Shown: positions 35,787-45,367, counted from the first letter of the stretch. The stretch: 64,000 bases of DNA from Bacteroidota bacterium (GCA_016868775.1 VGFT01000002.1:321830-385829), one strand, 5' to 3'. Notes: generated by a model not told the origin, from the letters alone. Numbers and translations: made by a program.

Positions 35787-38205
35787 TCGGCTTGGAGGGC
35801 TTGGACTGAATGTTCCAGGCGGCTGTTAACCTAAAATTCCGGGTGCGGGTTCGGCTAAAACTCTCCAACGAAAAATTGGGTGCATAGGTGAACGTATATC
35901 TTCGCTGGTCGCGCAGCGGGTCGATCGCATTAAACGAAATCACCAATTTTTTCTGCAGGAATTTCCATTGCGTCCCCAGATTCAAACTCCCGTTCCACCG
36001 CGCATAGCCCTGTGGAGAAGCAAACCGGTTCAGGTTAAACTGCCCTGTGAAACTCGCCCGGTCGTGTGGCGTAAAACTAGCTCCAACCGTCGAGGTCAGC
36101 GATCCCCCATCACGAAAACGACGAACCAGCTTGTCATAACTTCCATATAAGTTATAGATGTAGCTTGCATTTGAATTGATCTTGAGCTTTTTGTAAACTG
36201 TAAAACTGCTCCAAAAACTGACCTCCCATTCATTTCGATTGCTGATATTCTCCCAGGTGAGCAGGGTCTCTCCCTCTTCGGCCAAGGTGCGTACCTGGCT
36301 GTATACATCCTTCACGATGTTGTGTCCGAAACCTATGTTGAAGAAACGGCCGGATCGACTCCACCCCGTCACCAGATAGATGTTATGGGAGGCGGATGCG
36401 ATGAGGTCGGGGTTTCCGAATCGAGTATTGTACGGATCTGAAAAATCAACCGTAGGGTTAAGTTCTGCGAGTCCGGGTCGACGAATGGTTTGCTTGTACG
36501 ATAGGGTCAGGTTGTAGCGATCCTTCCAAGATCGATTCAACGTGGCAAAGGGAAGCCAATTCCCGTATTGATTTTCCCGGATCTGGTTTTCCTTGTGAAG
36601 ATCGAACCGGATCAACGTGTGCTCGTAGATCAGTCCCGCCAGCAAACTAAAATGTTCTGTGAAAAGCTGTTTGATGGACAGGCGGTACTGCTGGATATTT
36701 TGTCTGAATTGAAAATCCTGATTCAGCGCCGGCATATCCACCAGCTGAAACGCGGGTACTTTCAGATATTGAGCCAATACATCGACCCAATTGAGGGATT
36801 GGCTGTAGAAAATTCCGCTTGATAAATAGGTTTTTTTTGCAACCAGCATCCGATCGTAATTCAGTCGGGTACTCCAGCCAAGGATGCGGGTGAAATTGTC
36901 TTGGTATTGGATAGAATCTTTCCCGGTAGGGGTCCTGTCGTTGAATAAAAAGTTCTGTTCAAATCGACGCAGGTTTGAATTATCGGAAGCATTGGTTTGA
37001 AAAATGAACCGAAGGGTCTCTCCGGGTTTTGGTCGCCATGTATAGGTGGAAATTTGAGCGAGGGATTGATTGGCTCCGGTTGAAGTAACGGCACGCAAAC
37101 TATATCGCCACTGCTCCCCCGACCGATTGATGTTGCTGAAGTAGGTATTGTTTTCGTTGTTGAACTGATTGTCGTTGTACTGCAACACCAGGTTGATCGA
37201 ATGCTTTTTATGCCATTCATAATCGAGCGATACCCGCGCGGAGGGTCTTTTCGATCGATTCTGATAATCCGAGACCGTATTGAATTGGTTTGTAGAGTCG
37301 CGGTAAATATTCTGCCGGTTCGAATATCCATCCCCGGCAAATCGATTTTGATTGAATCCTGCATTGATCTGTAGCGAGAGCCGGTCTTTTCGATAGGTGA
37401 AATGCCCGTTGGCCGACCACTCGCCTCTAGTTCCGCCCGACTGCGCCAAGCGGCCCGATCGCCCCACGCGGCCTTTTCGGGTGACGATGTTTATCACTGC
37501 CGATTCCTGCGCAAATTGAGGCGGGGGGTTGGTCATTACCTCGATCTTCTCAATCGAACTACCTTGCATCGACTCCAACAATTCCTGCAATTGCTGCATA
37601 TTTAACTCCACTGGCTTGTCATCGATCAAGATCTTAGGCTCTTTTCCCCGTACGGTCAATTTTCCGTCCGGATCCTTATTTACCAACGGTACCTGCGTCA
37701 TCAGGTCCGATACGTTGGAACCGGCCGCCAGCGGTGAATCACCCGCCATAAACGTAACGTTCCCGTCCTTGGATTGAATCAAGGACCGATCAACCACAAT
37801 AACCACCGAATCGAGCTGAGCCGCTCCGCTCAGGGATAGCTGAATCGAACCCAGCGAATACAAGCGACGTCGATTATCCAACTGCAGACTATCGATCCGA
37901 ATCGTGCGGTATCCGGCAGCACTTACCCACAACGAATACCTTCCATCAATTAAATCTTCCCATATAAACTCGCCGCTTGCACCCGTCTGTTTGTTTTTGA
38001 CAACCTCAATGGCATTTTTTGCACCTAGCGAATCGGTCAAAAACATCAACCGCAGGTTCGCTCCCGGTAAGGGTTGCTGGTTCGCATCCACCACAAACCC
38101 GGAAATCCGACCCAAATTCGTCTGTGCCCCCAACGTGCCTCCTGTAGATAATATAGCAAGAAGCAATAGCCAACTTTGAATTATTGCAAAGACTCGGTAA
38201 GACAT
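35770..38205 (-). CDS. TonB-dependent outer-membrane receptor
   Basis: This 811-residue protein has a signal peptide (MSYRVFAIIQSWLLLLAILS, cleavage near TLGAQ). A carboxypeptidase-regulatory-like domain covers about 30-110 and a plug domain about 125-225 (NVSDLMTQVPLVNKDPDGKL and EKIEVMTNPPPQFAQESA). The outer-membrane barrel is of the OMP_b-brl_3 type, like the receptor at 9649. ATG at 38205 is preferred to an upstream GTG because TATCTTTC sits 7 bases before it. No SusD-like partner is adjacent. Ligand unknown. Confidence 0.9.
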   Translation of the reverse strand: MSYRVFAIIQSWLLLLAILSTGGTLGAQTNLGRISGFVVDANQQPLPGANLRLMFLTDSLGAKNAIEVVKNKQTGASGEFIWEDLIDGRYSLWVSAAGYRTIRIDSLQLDNRRRLYSLGSIQLSLSGAAQLDSVVIVVDRSLIQSKDGNVTFMAGDSPLAAGSNVSDLMTQVPLVNKDPDGKLTVRGKEPKILIDDKPVELNMQQLQELLESMQGSSIEKIEVMTNPPPQFAQESAVINIVTRKGRVGRSGRLAQSGGTRGEWSANGHFTYRKDRLSLQINAGFNQNRFAGDGYSNRQNIYRDSTNQFNTVSDYQNRSKRPSARVSLDYEWHKKHSINLVLQYNDNQFNNENNTYFSNINRSGEQWRYSLRAVTSTGANQSLAQISTYTWRPKPGETLRFIFQTNASDNSNLRRFEQNFLFNDRTPTGKDSIQYQDNFTRILGWSTRLNYDRMLVAKKTYLSSGIFYSQSLNWVDVLAQYLKVPAFQLVDMPALNQDFQFRQNIQQYRLSIKQLFTEHFSLLAGLIYEHTLIRFDLHKENQIRENQYGNWLPFATLNRSWKDRYNLTLSYKQTIRRPGLAELNPTVDFSDPYNTRFGNPDLIASASHNIYLVTGWSRSGRFFNIGFGHNIVKDVYSQVRTLAEEGETLLTWENISNRNEWEVSFWSSFTVYKKLKINSNASYIYNLYGSYDKLVRRFRDGGSLTSTVGASFTPHDRASFTGQFNLNRFASPQGYARWNGSLNLGTQWKFLQKKLVISFNAIDPLRDQRRYTFTYAPNFSLESFSRTRTRNFRLTAAWNIQSKPSKPTKPAR

Positions 38206-38212
38206 AACCACG

Positions 38213-38220
38213 GAAAGATA
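38213..38220 (-). promoter_or_regulatory. -7-like element before TonB receptor
   Basis: TATCTTTC, one base from the consensus, lies 7 bases before the ATG at 38205 and suggests a leaderless mRNA. Confidence 0.4.
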
Positions 38221-38316
38221 CCATTTACCTCAACCGCTTGAATTCAATGACATAATATATTGTTAATCAATGATCTTTATATGACTGACAGGATGTCACG
38301 AAACTCATATATTCTT

Positions 38317-38324
38317 TATATTTG
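38317..38324 (+). promoter_or_regulatory. -7 promoter element of miaB operon
   Basis: TATATTTG, perfect consensus, 15 bases before the miaB ATG at 38340; it probably drives the whole miaB to secG run. Confidence 0.6.
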
Positions 38325-38339
38325 CAGTCCGTTTTTACC

Positions 38340-39764
38340 ATGCAAACGTTGACCACCGAAAAACAACACCACGAATCGAGGCAGGGAGAGGCTTATGCGC
38401 CTTTTTCTGCTGATCCGAACCAATACGACCGGCTCTTTTACATCGAGAGCTACGGATGTCAGATGAATTTTGCCGATAGCGAGGTTGTTGCCTCTATTTT
38501 ACAGGATCAGGGCTATGGAGCTACGCGTTTGCCGGACCAAGCCGATCTGATATTATTGAATACCTGTTCCATCCGGGAGAAGGCCGAACAGACTGTCCGC
38601 AAGCGTCTCACCGAATTCAAGCAGCTCAAAAGAGAAAAAAAAGGCTTGCTGATTGGTGTATTGGGTTGCATGGCAGAGCGGTTAAAATCAAAATTCTTGG
38701 AGGAAGAGCGGCTGGTGGATCTGGTAGTAGGACCGGACGCGTACCGAACCCTTCCACAGTTGATTGACGAAGCCGGTACAGGACAAAAAGCGGTGAACGT
38801 ATTATTGAGTCGGGATGAAACCTATGCCGACATCGCTCCGGTTCGATTAAGCAGCAACGGCGTGAGTGCTTTTGTCAGCATCATGCGGGGCTGCAACAAT
38901 ATGTGTTCGTTTTGCGTGGTGCCCTTTACGCGTGGAAGGGAGCGCAGCCGGGACAATTCTTCCATACTGGGTGAGTGTTCCGATCTCTTTGAAAAAGGAT
39001 ATCGGGAGGTAACTTTATTGGGGCAAAACGTGGATTCCTATCATTACACGCCCGCGTCGGGAAGCAACTCCATCAATTTTGCACAACTGCTGGAGCAGGT
39101 TGCACGGATCTCTCCCCAGCTACGGGTACGTTTTTCCACTTCTCACCCCAAAGACATTACCGATGAGGTATTGCATACCATGGCGCGGTTTTCAAATATC
39201 TGTCGCTATATACACCTGCCCGTTCAAAGCGGATCGACCCGGGTGCTCCAACTCATGAACCGCACCTATACCCGGGAGTGGTATAAGGCCAAGGTGGATC
39301 GAATCCTGGAGCTCCTGCCGGATTGCGGCATCTCTTCCGATATCATCGCAGGTTTCTGTACGGAGACCGAGGAGGATCATCAGGATACGCTTGACATTAT
39401 GCGTTACAGCCGATATGATTTCAGCTATATGTTTTTTTACAGCGAGCGACCCGGCACCTTGGCACAGCGCCGTTATGCCGATGACATCCCGGAGACCGTT
39501 AAAAAGGAAAGACTGCAGCAGATCGTAGCCGTTCAAAACGAATTGTCTCTGCTCAGCAACCAACAAGACATTGGAAAGGTATTTGAGGTGCTGATTGAAG
39601 GAAACAGCAAACGAGACGACCAGGCTTGGATGGGCCGAAACACGCAGAACAAAGTGTTGGTATTCCCAAAAACCGAAAAAATATTAAAGCCCGGCGACTA
39701 TGTGCAGGTAAAAGTGGATGCCTGTACACAGGCCACCTTGCTGGGCAGCCTTGTAACAGAATAA
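38340..39764 (+). CDS. miaB: tRNA (N6-isopentenyladenosine(37)-C2)-methylthiotransferase MiaB
   Basis: MiaB is a radical-SAM enzyme that adds a methylthio group at A37 of tRNAs reading UNN codons. The 474-residue protein has the UPF0004 N-domain with cluster cysteines in [18 protein letters not shown] and VLGCMAERL. The radical-SAM [19 protein letters not shown] motif and a C-terminal TRAM domain ([17 protein letters not shown]) follow. ATG at 38340 follows a TATATTTG promoter element. It heads a tight run with the sigma-54 activator 6 bases downstream. Confidence 0.96.
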   Translation: MQTLTTEKQHHESRQGEAYAPFSADPNQYDRLFYIESYGCQMNFADSEVVASILQDQGYGATRLPDQADLILLNTCSIREKAEQTVRKRLTEFKQLKREKKGLLIGVLGCMAERLKSKFLEEERLVDLVVGPDAYRTLPQLIDEAGTGQKAVNVLLSRDETYADIAPVRLSSNGVSAFVSIMRGCNNMCSFCVVPFTRGRERSRDNSSILGECSDLFEKGYREVTLLGQNVDSYHYTPASGSNSINFAQLLEQVARISPQLRVRFSTSHPKDITDEVLHTMARFSNICRYIHLPVQSGSTRVLQLMNRTYTREWYKAKVDRILELLPDCGISSDIIAGFCTETEEDHQDTLDIMRYSRYDFSYMFFYSERPGTLAQRRYADDIPETVKKERLQQIVAVQNELSLLSNQQDIGKVFEVLIEGNSKRDDQAWMGRNTQNKVLVFPKTEKILKPGDYVQVKVDACTQATLLGSLVTE

Positions 39765-39770
39765 TTTTTT

Positions 39771-41015
39771 ATGTCAGAATTACAATCCATAAAAAATCGA
39801 TTTGGCATCATTGGCAATGCTCCTGCGCTGAATTTTGCGTTGCAAGTGGCAGAACAAGTTGCCGGCACCGACCTGACGGTTTTGATCAATGGAGAAAGCG
39901 GTGTAGGTAAAGAAGTTTTTTCACAGATCATCCATCACTTGTCGGCCCGCAAACACAATCCCTTTATCGCGGTGAACTGCGGTGCCATACCGGAAGGAAC
40001 CATCGACTCTGAATTATTCGGCCACGAAAAAGGGTCATTTACCGGCGCCGTGGAATCGCGCAAAGGCTATTTTGAAGCAGTGAACGGAGGCACGATTTTT
40101 TTGGATGAGGTAGGCGAATTGCCGCTGGGAACGCAGGCCCGGCTGCTTCGGGTATTGGAGACCGGCGAATACATTCGGGTGGGATCTTCCAAAGTACAAC
40201 GCACCGATGTACGGGTGGTGGCTGCCACGAACCGCGACCTCCTGCAGCAGGTACAGGAAGGAAAATTTCGGGAAGACCTTTATTATCGATTGAACACGGT
40301 TCCGATTCGGGTGCCGGCACTGCGGGATCGGGCGGAGGATATTCATCTGCTGTTTCGAAAATTTTCGGCAGATTTCGCCAATAAATACAAGACGCCTTCC
40401 ATTCAGTTGGATGAGGAGGCCCAACGGGTTTTGAACGAATATCCCTGGCCCGGAAACGTACGCGAATTGAAAAACATTGCTGAACAAATCTCTGTACTGG
40501 CCAAAGATAAGCGCATATCGGCTACTGCCTTAAAACAGTTTCTCCCTCCGGTTTCAGCAAACCGAATGCCGGTGCTGGCTAGTAGTGTAGCGGCTGGACC
40601 GGAGTTTGCCAATGAACGGGAAATCTTATACAAACTTTTTTTTGATATGAAAAAGGATGTGACCGAGCTGAAGCGTCTATTCCTGGAGTTGATTCAAAAC
40701 CCGGAGCTGGCCGCGCAGCATCCTCAGTTTGTACATGAATTGGAACGTTTACAACCCATTCCGGAGCACAACAATCCAATCTCTTTTACGCGCGTAGCCG
40801 GAGCCGCTCATCCCACAGTGCCTGTATCCGTTCCAACAACTGTCGATGCACACGTGGAAGTGGAGGAAAGTTTAAATATTTTAGACAAGGAACGAGAGCT
40901 CATTCTAAAAGCCCTAAAAAAACACAAAAGCAAACGAAAGGATGCTGCGGCGGATTTAGGAATAAGCGAACGAACACTATATCGAAAACTCAAAGAATAT
41001 AACATAGAAGAGTGA
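39771..41015 (+). CDS. Sigma-54-dependent transcriptional activator without sensor domain
   Basis: This 414-residue bacterial enhancer-binding protein has an AAA+ domain from about residue 10 with Walker A GESGVGKE (41-48), the sigma-54 contact loop as GSFTGA (88-93), GGTIFLDEVGELPL, sensor motifs around VAATNRDL, and YPWPGNVRELKN. A linker (about 260-365) is followed by a Fis-type DNA-binding helix-turn-helix (KKHKSKRKDAAADLGISERT). It has no receiver or GAF domain, so control must come from the linker, partners or its level. It lies between miaB and lptE, whose GTG start overlaps its stop by 4 bases. Confidence 0.93.
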   Translation: MSELQSIKNRFGIIGNAPALNFALQVAEQVAGTDLTVLINGESGVGKEVFSQIIHHLSARKHNPFIAVNCGAIPEGTIDSELFGHEKGSFTGAVESRKGYFEAVNGGTIFLDEVGELPLGTQARLLRVLETGEYIRVGSSKVQRTDVRVVAATNRDLLQQVQEGKFREDLYYRLNTVPIRVPALRDRAEDIHLLFRKFSADFANKYKTPSIQLDEEAQRVLNEYPWPGNVRELKNIAEQISVLAKDKRISATALKQFLPPVSANRMPVLASSVAAGPEFANEREILYKLFFDMKKDVTELKRLFLELIQNPELAAQHPQFVHELERLQPIPEHNNPISFTRVAGAAHPTVPVSVPTTVDAHVEVEESLNILDKERELILKALKKHKSKRKDAAADLGISERTLYRKLKEYNIEE

Positions 41016-41536
41016 AAAAAATCATCTATTCAATAGCCTCTTTGGGTGCTGTAATCATTGCACTGTTTATCGTAGGTAGCATACCCATCAGTTGCGGCGT
41101 ATACAAATTCAACGATGCAACCGTGCCCGATAGTATAAAGACCATTAAAATCAATTTTATTGAAAACCGGGCCAGCTATGTCAACCCGCAGCTGAGTCCG
41201 CGTCTCACCGATCGGCTGCGGCAAAAGGTTATCGGGCAAACCCGGTTAACACAAACCAATGCAGCAGCCGACTGGGAAGTCATTGCCACCATCACCCAAT
41301 ATTCCTTTTCCACTGCTGCCATCAGCGGTCAGCAAGTAACTACCAACCGACTAACCGTTGGCATCAATGTAGTGGTGAACGATTTGAAGGCCGGGAAAAC
41401 AGATCGATCGGACATCAGCCGAAGTTTCGATTTTAGAAGTAACTTGTCATTCACCCAGGCAGAGAATGCGCTACTGGATGAAATGTTGAGAACCTTAACG
41501 GATGAAATATTCAATAAAATATTTTCGAAATGGTAA
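41012..41536 (+). CDS. lptE: LPS-assembly lipoprotein LptE
   Basis: LptE plugs the LptD barrel that inserts lipopolysaccharide into the outer leaflet. This 174-residue Bacteroidota-type protein has a signal helix and lipobox ISCG (Cys about residue 28), then GVYKFNDATVPDSIKTIKI and a helix-strand pattern typical of LptE. It starts with GTG, overlapping the stop of the sigma-54 activator by 4 bases, and its end overlaps the next gene by 7 bases. lptD is not in the window. The coupling suggests one operon. Confidence 0.86.
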   Translation: MKKIIYSIASLGAVIIALFIVGSIPISCGVYKFNDATVPDSIKTIKINFIENRASYVNPQLSPRLTDRLRQKVIGQTRLTQTNAAADWEVIATITQYSFSTAAISGQQVTTNRLTVGINVVVNDLKAGKTDRSDISRSFDFRSNLSFTQAENALLDEMLRTLTDEIFNKIFSKW

Positions 41537-42156
41537 ACCCGGGGCAGTACATAGAAAAAAAATGGAGCATCTGGGTTAACCAACTTCCTCAGCCGGCCTC
41601 TGAGCTGGTCGAGCAGTTTCCTTTCAGCGGTCCCCTTCAACTACACGCCCACTCCGGATCCGCTTCGGCCTCCATCCGTCAAGCACTTTTTAGTACTTTC
41701 CCTACCCCTCAGATTCCCTTGGAATCCTCTGCTGACCCAAAAAATTCGAACAGCAAGTTGTCCCCCCCATCCGAAAATGAGCCTTTTGTTTTTGAACCGT
41801 ACCACACGGTCGACTATTTTGCCTCCCAGGGCATAAAACCCCCTGCGCTGGATCATACGACGGACAGATTTGGTCAGCAACTTAAGAGTTTTACGGACTG
41901 GCTAAAGGTGATGAAGCGACTCCCTCTCACGGAGGTTACCCGGCAGATCCCGGTAGAGAAGGAAAAACAAGTGGCGGATCTGGCGCATGAATCACTGGAT
42001 GAAAAACAAATCTGGACAGAGGCCATGGCAGCGGTCTGGATTAAGCAAGGGGAAAAACAGAAAGCCATTGAAACCTATCGACAATTGAGTTTGCTTGATC
42101 CCTCGAAAAGTGCTTATTTTGCAGCAAAGATTAACGAACTTAATACCCTGTCATGA
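41530..42156 (+). CDS. Conserved hypothetical protein with C-terminal TPR-like helices
   Basis: This 208-residue soluble protein has a proline/serine-rich, probably disordered middle (about residues 55-85). A helical C-terminus (about 110-208) contains a TPR-like repeat: AMAAVWIKQGEKQKAIETYRQ and LSLLDPSKSAYFAAKINEL. It lies between lptE and secG and overlaps both by 4-7 bases. Its role is unknown, but the overlaps point to tight cotranslation with envelope-biogenesis genes. Confidence 0.78.
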   Translation: MVNPGQYIEKKWSIWVNQLPQPASELVEQFPFSGPLQLHAHSGSASASIRQALFSTFPTPQIPLESSADPKNSNSKLSPPSENEPFVFEPYHTVDYFASQGIKPPALDHTTDRFGQQLKSFTDWLKVMKRLPLTEVTRQIPVEKEKQVADLAHESLDEKQIWTEAMAAVWIKQGEKQKAIETYRQLSLLDPSKSAYFAAKINELNTLS

Positions 42157-42548
42157 CGCTATTTTTCCTGATTATGATCATTTTGGCTTGCGTAATTCTG
42201 AGCCTTATCGTATTGGTTCAAAACCCCAAAGGAGGTGGTTTAGCCGGTAACATCGCAGGGCTTAGCAACCAGTTCATGGGGGTAAAACAAACAACCGATG
42301 TGCTTGAAAAAGGCACCTGGATTTTTGTAGGTTTGATAGCAGTTCTATGTATGATATCCGTTTGGTTCATGCCCGGCGACAATGTAAAAGGCGGAGTAGA
42401 CAGGATCAATCAAGCAACCGGCACTTCCATCCCAGCACCCACAAAAACGAACACCGATGCCAAGGGTCCGGTTACCGCTCCCCCTGCCTCCGGAAATTCA
42501 TCTGGTTCATCCACTCCTCCCAACACAACTCCCGGTAGCGGAAAATAA
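42153..42548 (+). CDS. secG: Preprotein translocase subunit SecG
   Basis: SecG is the small two-helix subunit of the SecYEG protein-export channel. The 131-residue protein has an N-terminal helix, then VLVQNPKGGGLAGNIAGLSNQFMGVKQTTD, here split as VLVQNPKGGGLAG and NQFMGVKQTTDVLEK, matching the SecG signature, and a second helix (about 50-70). The Pro/Ser/Thr/Gly-rich tail (about 85-131) is longer than in E. coli SecG, as in other Bacteroidota. Its ATG overlaps the stop of the upstream gene, and an intrinsic terminator follows. Confidence 0.93.
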   Translation: MTLFFLIMIILACVILSLIVLVQNPKGGGLAGNIAGLSNQFMGVKQTTDVLEKGTWIFVGLIAVLCMISVWFMPGDNVKGGVDRINQATGTSIPAPTKTNTDAKGPVTAPPASGNSSGSSTPPNTTPGSGK

Positions 42549-42570
42549 TCAACCGCTTTTATGTTTAACC

Positions 42571-42597
42571 AACCCCGACTTATCGGGGTTTTCTTTT
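42571..42597 (+). terminator. Intrinsic terminator after secG
   Basis: Stem AACCCCGA/TCGGGGTT with a 4-base loop (CTTA), then TTCTTTT. It ends the miaB-secG run, 11 bases before mltG. Confidence 0.88.
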
Positions 42598-42607
42598 AAA
42601 TTGTATC

Positions 42608-43645
42608 ATGCGGCTACGAATTACGATCGCGGTTGTGCTGTTGATGCTTGGGGGATCGATGTGGGTATTCTTGCATCCGCTTGTGCAGAATCCAAAGGAG
42701 AATCGCCTTCAACTATACACGGATACCCCCATTGAAATCGTAGGCAAACAATTAGAAGAAAAAGGCATGCTAAGCAATGCGTCGTGGCTTACCGGTTCGG
42801 CGCGAATCATGGGACTCCGGTCAGTCAAACCCGGCTCGTACCTCGTATCCGACGGAGAAAATTTATACCAATTGTTGCAACGATTGGCGAAGGGAAGACA
42901 AACGCCCATAAAATTGATATTGGGAAATGAACGAACACGCTTGCGCACCCCCTATCAATTCGCCTCTAAAATGCAACGATCCGATTTTACCCGGGCCGAC
43001 TCAATGGCCTGGATTCGTTTTTTGAGATCCAATGACTCCTTGAAAGTATTTGGCGTAGATACCCTTACCGTAATGTCTCGATTATTACCGTTGACGTTCG
43101 AGATCTATTGGACCGATTCACCCCACCAGGTATATCAAACGTTCATGAAATCCTGGAATGTTTTTTGGAATGCGACCCGCAAACGTCAAGCTGAAACGAT
43201 CAACTTGAATCCCACCGAAGTTCATATACTGGCATCCATCGTCGAGGAAGAAACACAACACGGCCCCGATCGCCCACTGATTGCCAGCACGTACTTGAAT
43301 CGGCTTCGCACCAACATGCGTTTACAAGCAGATCCATCCGCAAAATTTGGGTCTGGCGATTTTGGCGCCAAGCGAGTCACGTTCGCGCACCTTCGCCATG
43401 AATCGCCCTATAATACTTACCTGCATGCCGGCCTTCCGCCTGGCCCCATTTGCCTGCCCTCCATCGCTGCCATTGATGCCGTGCTACAAGCCCCTTCCAC
43501 TGAATACCTTTTTTTTGTGGCCAGTCATCTTTTTGACGGAACCTCTGTATTCTCCAAAGACTATGGAGAGCACCTAAAAAAAGCACGCCTCTATCAGGAA
43601 GAACTGACCAAACGATTGAATAAGAAAAAGACTTCATCGCCATGA
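42608..43645 (+). CDS. mltG: Endolytic murein transglycosylase MltG
   Basis: MltG cuts nascent peptidoglycan strands and sets glycan chain length. The 345-residue protein has an N-terminal membrane helix (about 2-22), a LysM-like segment with YLVSDGENLYQLLQRLAKGRQ (about 77-97 region) and a YceG core with ASIVEEETQHGPDRPLIAS (catalytic Glu in VEEET). The STYLNRLRTNMRLQADPSAKF and SPYNTYLHAGLPPGPICLPS motifs follow. The YihY/BrkB gene starts 4 bases before its stop. Confidence 0.93.
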   Translation: MRLRITIAVVLLMLGGSMWVFLHPLVQNPKENRLQLYTDTPIEIVGKQLEEKGMLSNASWLTGSARIMGLRSVKPGSYLVSDGENLYQLLQRLAKGRQTPIKLILGNERTRLRTPYQFASKMQRSDFTRADSMAWIRFLRSNDSLKVFGVDTLTVMSRLLPLTFEIYWTDSPHQVYQTFMKSWNVFWNATRKRQAETINLNPTEVHILASIVEEETQHGPDRPLIASTYLNRLRTNMRLQADPSAKFGSGDFGAKRVTFAHLRHESPYNTYLHAGLPPGPICLPSIAAIDAVLQAPSTEYLFFVASHLFDGTSVFSKDYGEHLKKARLYQEELTKRLNKKKTSSP

Positions 43646-44595
43646 GCTGGCAACGATTCATTCATCGGCTTTCCCAAAGCACCCTATCAACCTGGGCTAT
43701 CAACTGGAGCCAGACACACTCCCTACCCGGATTTCGTCGCTTACCGATCTATGAAGTCGTTGTTTTTTTTATGGGACAGGTTCGTGCCATTGGAATGACA
43801 GAAAGAGCCTCTGCCATTGCCTTCAACTTCGTTATGGCCATCCCTCCCGCTATCATTTTCCTATTCACCCTCATTCCCTACTTTCCGATCACACAGGCCT
43901 TTCAAGAGGAACTGAACACTCTGATAAAAGATGTTATTCCGGGTGAAAAAGACAATTCCGTATTAATTAATTTTTTAAATGATTTCATCAGTCGCCCCAG
44001 AAATGGTTTGCTCTCGGTGGGGTTTATCCTTTCTCTATTCTTCTCCTCCAATGCCATGATGGGTATTATGCGATCTTTCGACAAAAATTACCCCGGTTTT
44101 ACCAAGAGAAAGGGCTGGCAAAAAAGGTTTGTTGCCCTCAAGATCACCACCATGCTTTATCTGTTTGTCATCGGTTCGGTTGCGCTGCTGGTAGCACGGG
44201 AAGCGGTACTAAGATGGTTCGGCGTAACCGATACCTACTTGATTGACCTGATCGATAAATTGAGGTGGATCGTAATTGTCATGCTTTACTTCTTCTGCAT
44301 CTCCTTTATTTATCGATATGCCCCCTCGATCCCCAAGAAATGGAAATGGATCAATCCGGGATCGATATTGGCTACCGGACTGATGTTACTAATGACTCTG
44401 GCCTTCTCCTGGTGGGTCACCAATTTTGCACAATACAATCAGATCTATGGATCCATCAGTACGGTTCTGATCATCATGATACTGCTATTTGTGAATTCCC
44501 TTTTCTTGCTGATCGGGTTCGAGCTGAATGTGAGCATTCAATCCTTGTTGCAACGAGCGGCCGATCGAAAAGCCGATCAGATCGAACCGGCCTAA
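43642..44595 (+). CDS. YihY/BrkB family inner-membrane protein
   Basis: This 317-residue protein has about six membrane helices. It starts with a cytosolic segment (LPIYEVVVFFMGQ) and the motif RASAIAFNFVMAIPPAIIFL, which is the typical YihY/BrkB opening; YAPSIPKKWKWINPGSILA, then FSWWVTNFAQYNQIYGSIST, follow. Despite an old RNase BN label, the family is a membrane protein, possibly a transporter. It overlaps mltG by 4 bases and its stop overlaps the convergent trmH-like gene by 4 bases. Confidence 0.9.
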   Translation: MSWQRFIHRLSQSTLSTWAINWSQTHSLPGFRRLPIYEVVVFFMGQVRAIGMTERASAIAFNFVMAIPPAIIFLFTLIPYFPITQAFQEELNTLIKDVIPGEKDNSVLINFLNDFISRPRNGLLSVGFILSLFFSSNAMMGIMRSFDKNYPGFTKRKGWQKRFVALKITTMLYLFVIGSVALLVAREAVLRWFGVTDTYLIDLIDKLRWIVIVMLYFFCISFIYRYAPSIPKKWKWINPGSILATGLMLLMTLAFSWWVTNFAQYNQIYGSISTVLIIMILLFVNSLFLLIGFELNVSIQSLLQRAADRKADQIEPA

Positions 44596-45191
44596 TGAAC
44601 TGGGGGCTCCTCTGTATTCGACCAACTTCGCCAAATCCCCTGTTTATACGCCGAGTCAAGATCGGCTCGGCTATAATGTCCGGCGATTTCTTTTTGACGG
44701 AACGCCTCATACAACGTTACGGCACAGGCTACGCTGATGTTCAATGACTGTATCACCCCAACCTGTGGAATGAGAAAATTGCCATCGGCTTTGGTGCGTA
44801 TCTCATCGCTTACCCCAGTGTGCTCGTTCCCAAATACCAACGCGGTAGAACAGGTCAGATCGAGCTGGTACAAGCCTGTAGACTCATCCCCCAAATTCGT
44901 CGTAAGGATTCGATCGTAGCGACGACGGATCGCCTCAAAACAACGTTCCACATCTTCGAATGCATGGATGGTGAGCCACTTGGCAGCGCTGGAGGAACTG
45001 CGTGACCCGAATTTCTTATGCCGTGGGATCTTTGTATTCAAAATATAAATTTCCTGCACCCCCACCGCATCGCAGGTTCGCATGACCGCCGAAATATTGT
45101 GCGGGTCAAATACATTTTCCAACACGACGGTCAGATCCGGTTGACGGCGCATTAGCACGTTGGTCAATTTATCGGTTCGGGCGGGGGTCAT
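44592..45191 (-). CDS. trmH: TrmH-family tRNA/rRNA 2'-O-methyltransferase
   Basis: This SPOUT-class enzyme probably makes 2'-O-methyl-G18 in tRNA. The 199-residue protein has the N-terminal RRQPDLTVVLENVFDPHN and AVMRTCDAVGV of TrmH, then the knot motifs LVFGNEHTGVS and IPQVGVIQSLNISVACAVTLYE. ATG at 45191 (MTPARTDKL) is chosen over GTG at 45215 because TrmH proteins begin just there. It is convergent with the YihY/BrkB gene (4-base overlap). Confidence 0.9.
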   Translation of the reverse strand: MTPARTDKLTNVLMRRQPDLTVVLENVFDPHNISAVMRTCDAVGVQEIYILNTKIPRHKKFGSRSSSSAAKWLTIHAFEDVERCFEAIRRRYDRILTTNLGDESTGLYQLDLTCSTALVFGNEHTGVSDEIRTKADGNFLIPQVGVIQSLNISVACAVTLYEAFRQKEIAGHYSRADLDSAYKQGIWRSWSNTEEPPVH

Positions 45192-45254
45192 ATCGCAGAG
45201 GAATAGATTGGTCACACAAGATAGGAATTGAAAGTTTACTTACTAATCCAATAG

Positions 45255-45284
45255 AAAAGCCCGCCCTCGCTCTGATGAGCTTCG
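45255..45284. repeat. Degenerate second copy of the tRNA-Pro terminator arm
   Basis: The 30 bases here match 45332-45361 at 27 of 30 positions (AAAAGCCCGCC, then TCGCTCT and GAGCTTCG). The 3' arm (GGCGGGC) that completes the hairpin is absent here, so this copy cannot fold as a full terminator. A further small inverted repeat TCGGGCTTGCCCGA lies between the copies at 45304-45317. Confidence 0.6.
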
Positions 45285-45330
45285 AATGTGTCTCCTAATC
45301 CTGTCGGGCTTGCCCGATGTAGCCCGCATT

Positions 45331-45367
45331 AAAAAGCCCGCCTTCGCTCTAACGAGCTTCGGCGGGC
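45331..45367 (-). terminator. Intrinsic terminator of tRNA-Pro
   Basis: On the minus strand the stem GCCCGCC/GGCGGGC, with an inner GCTC/GAGC stem, is followed by TTTTT. It starts 5 bases past the tRNA 3' end. Confidence 0.85.
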
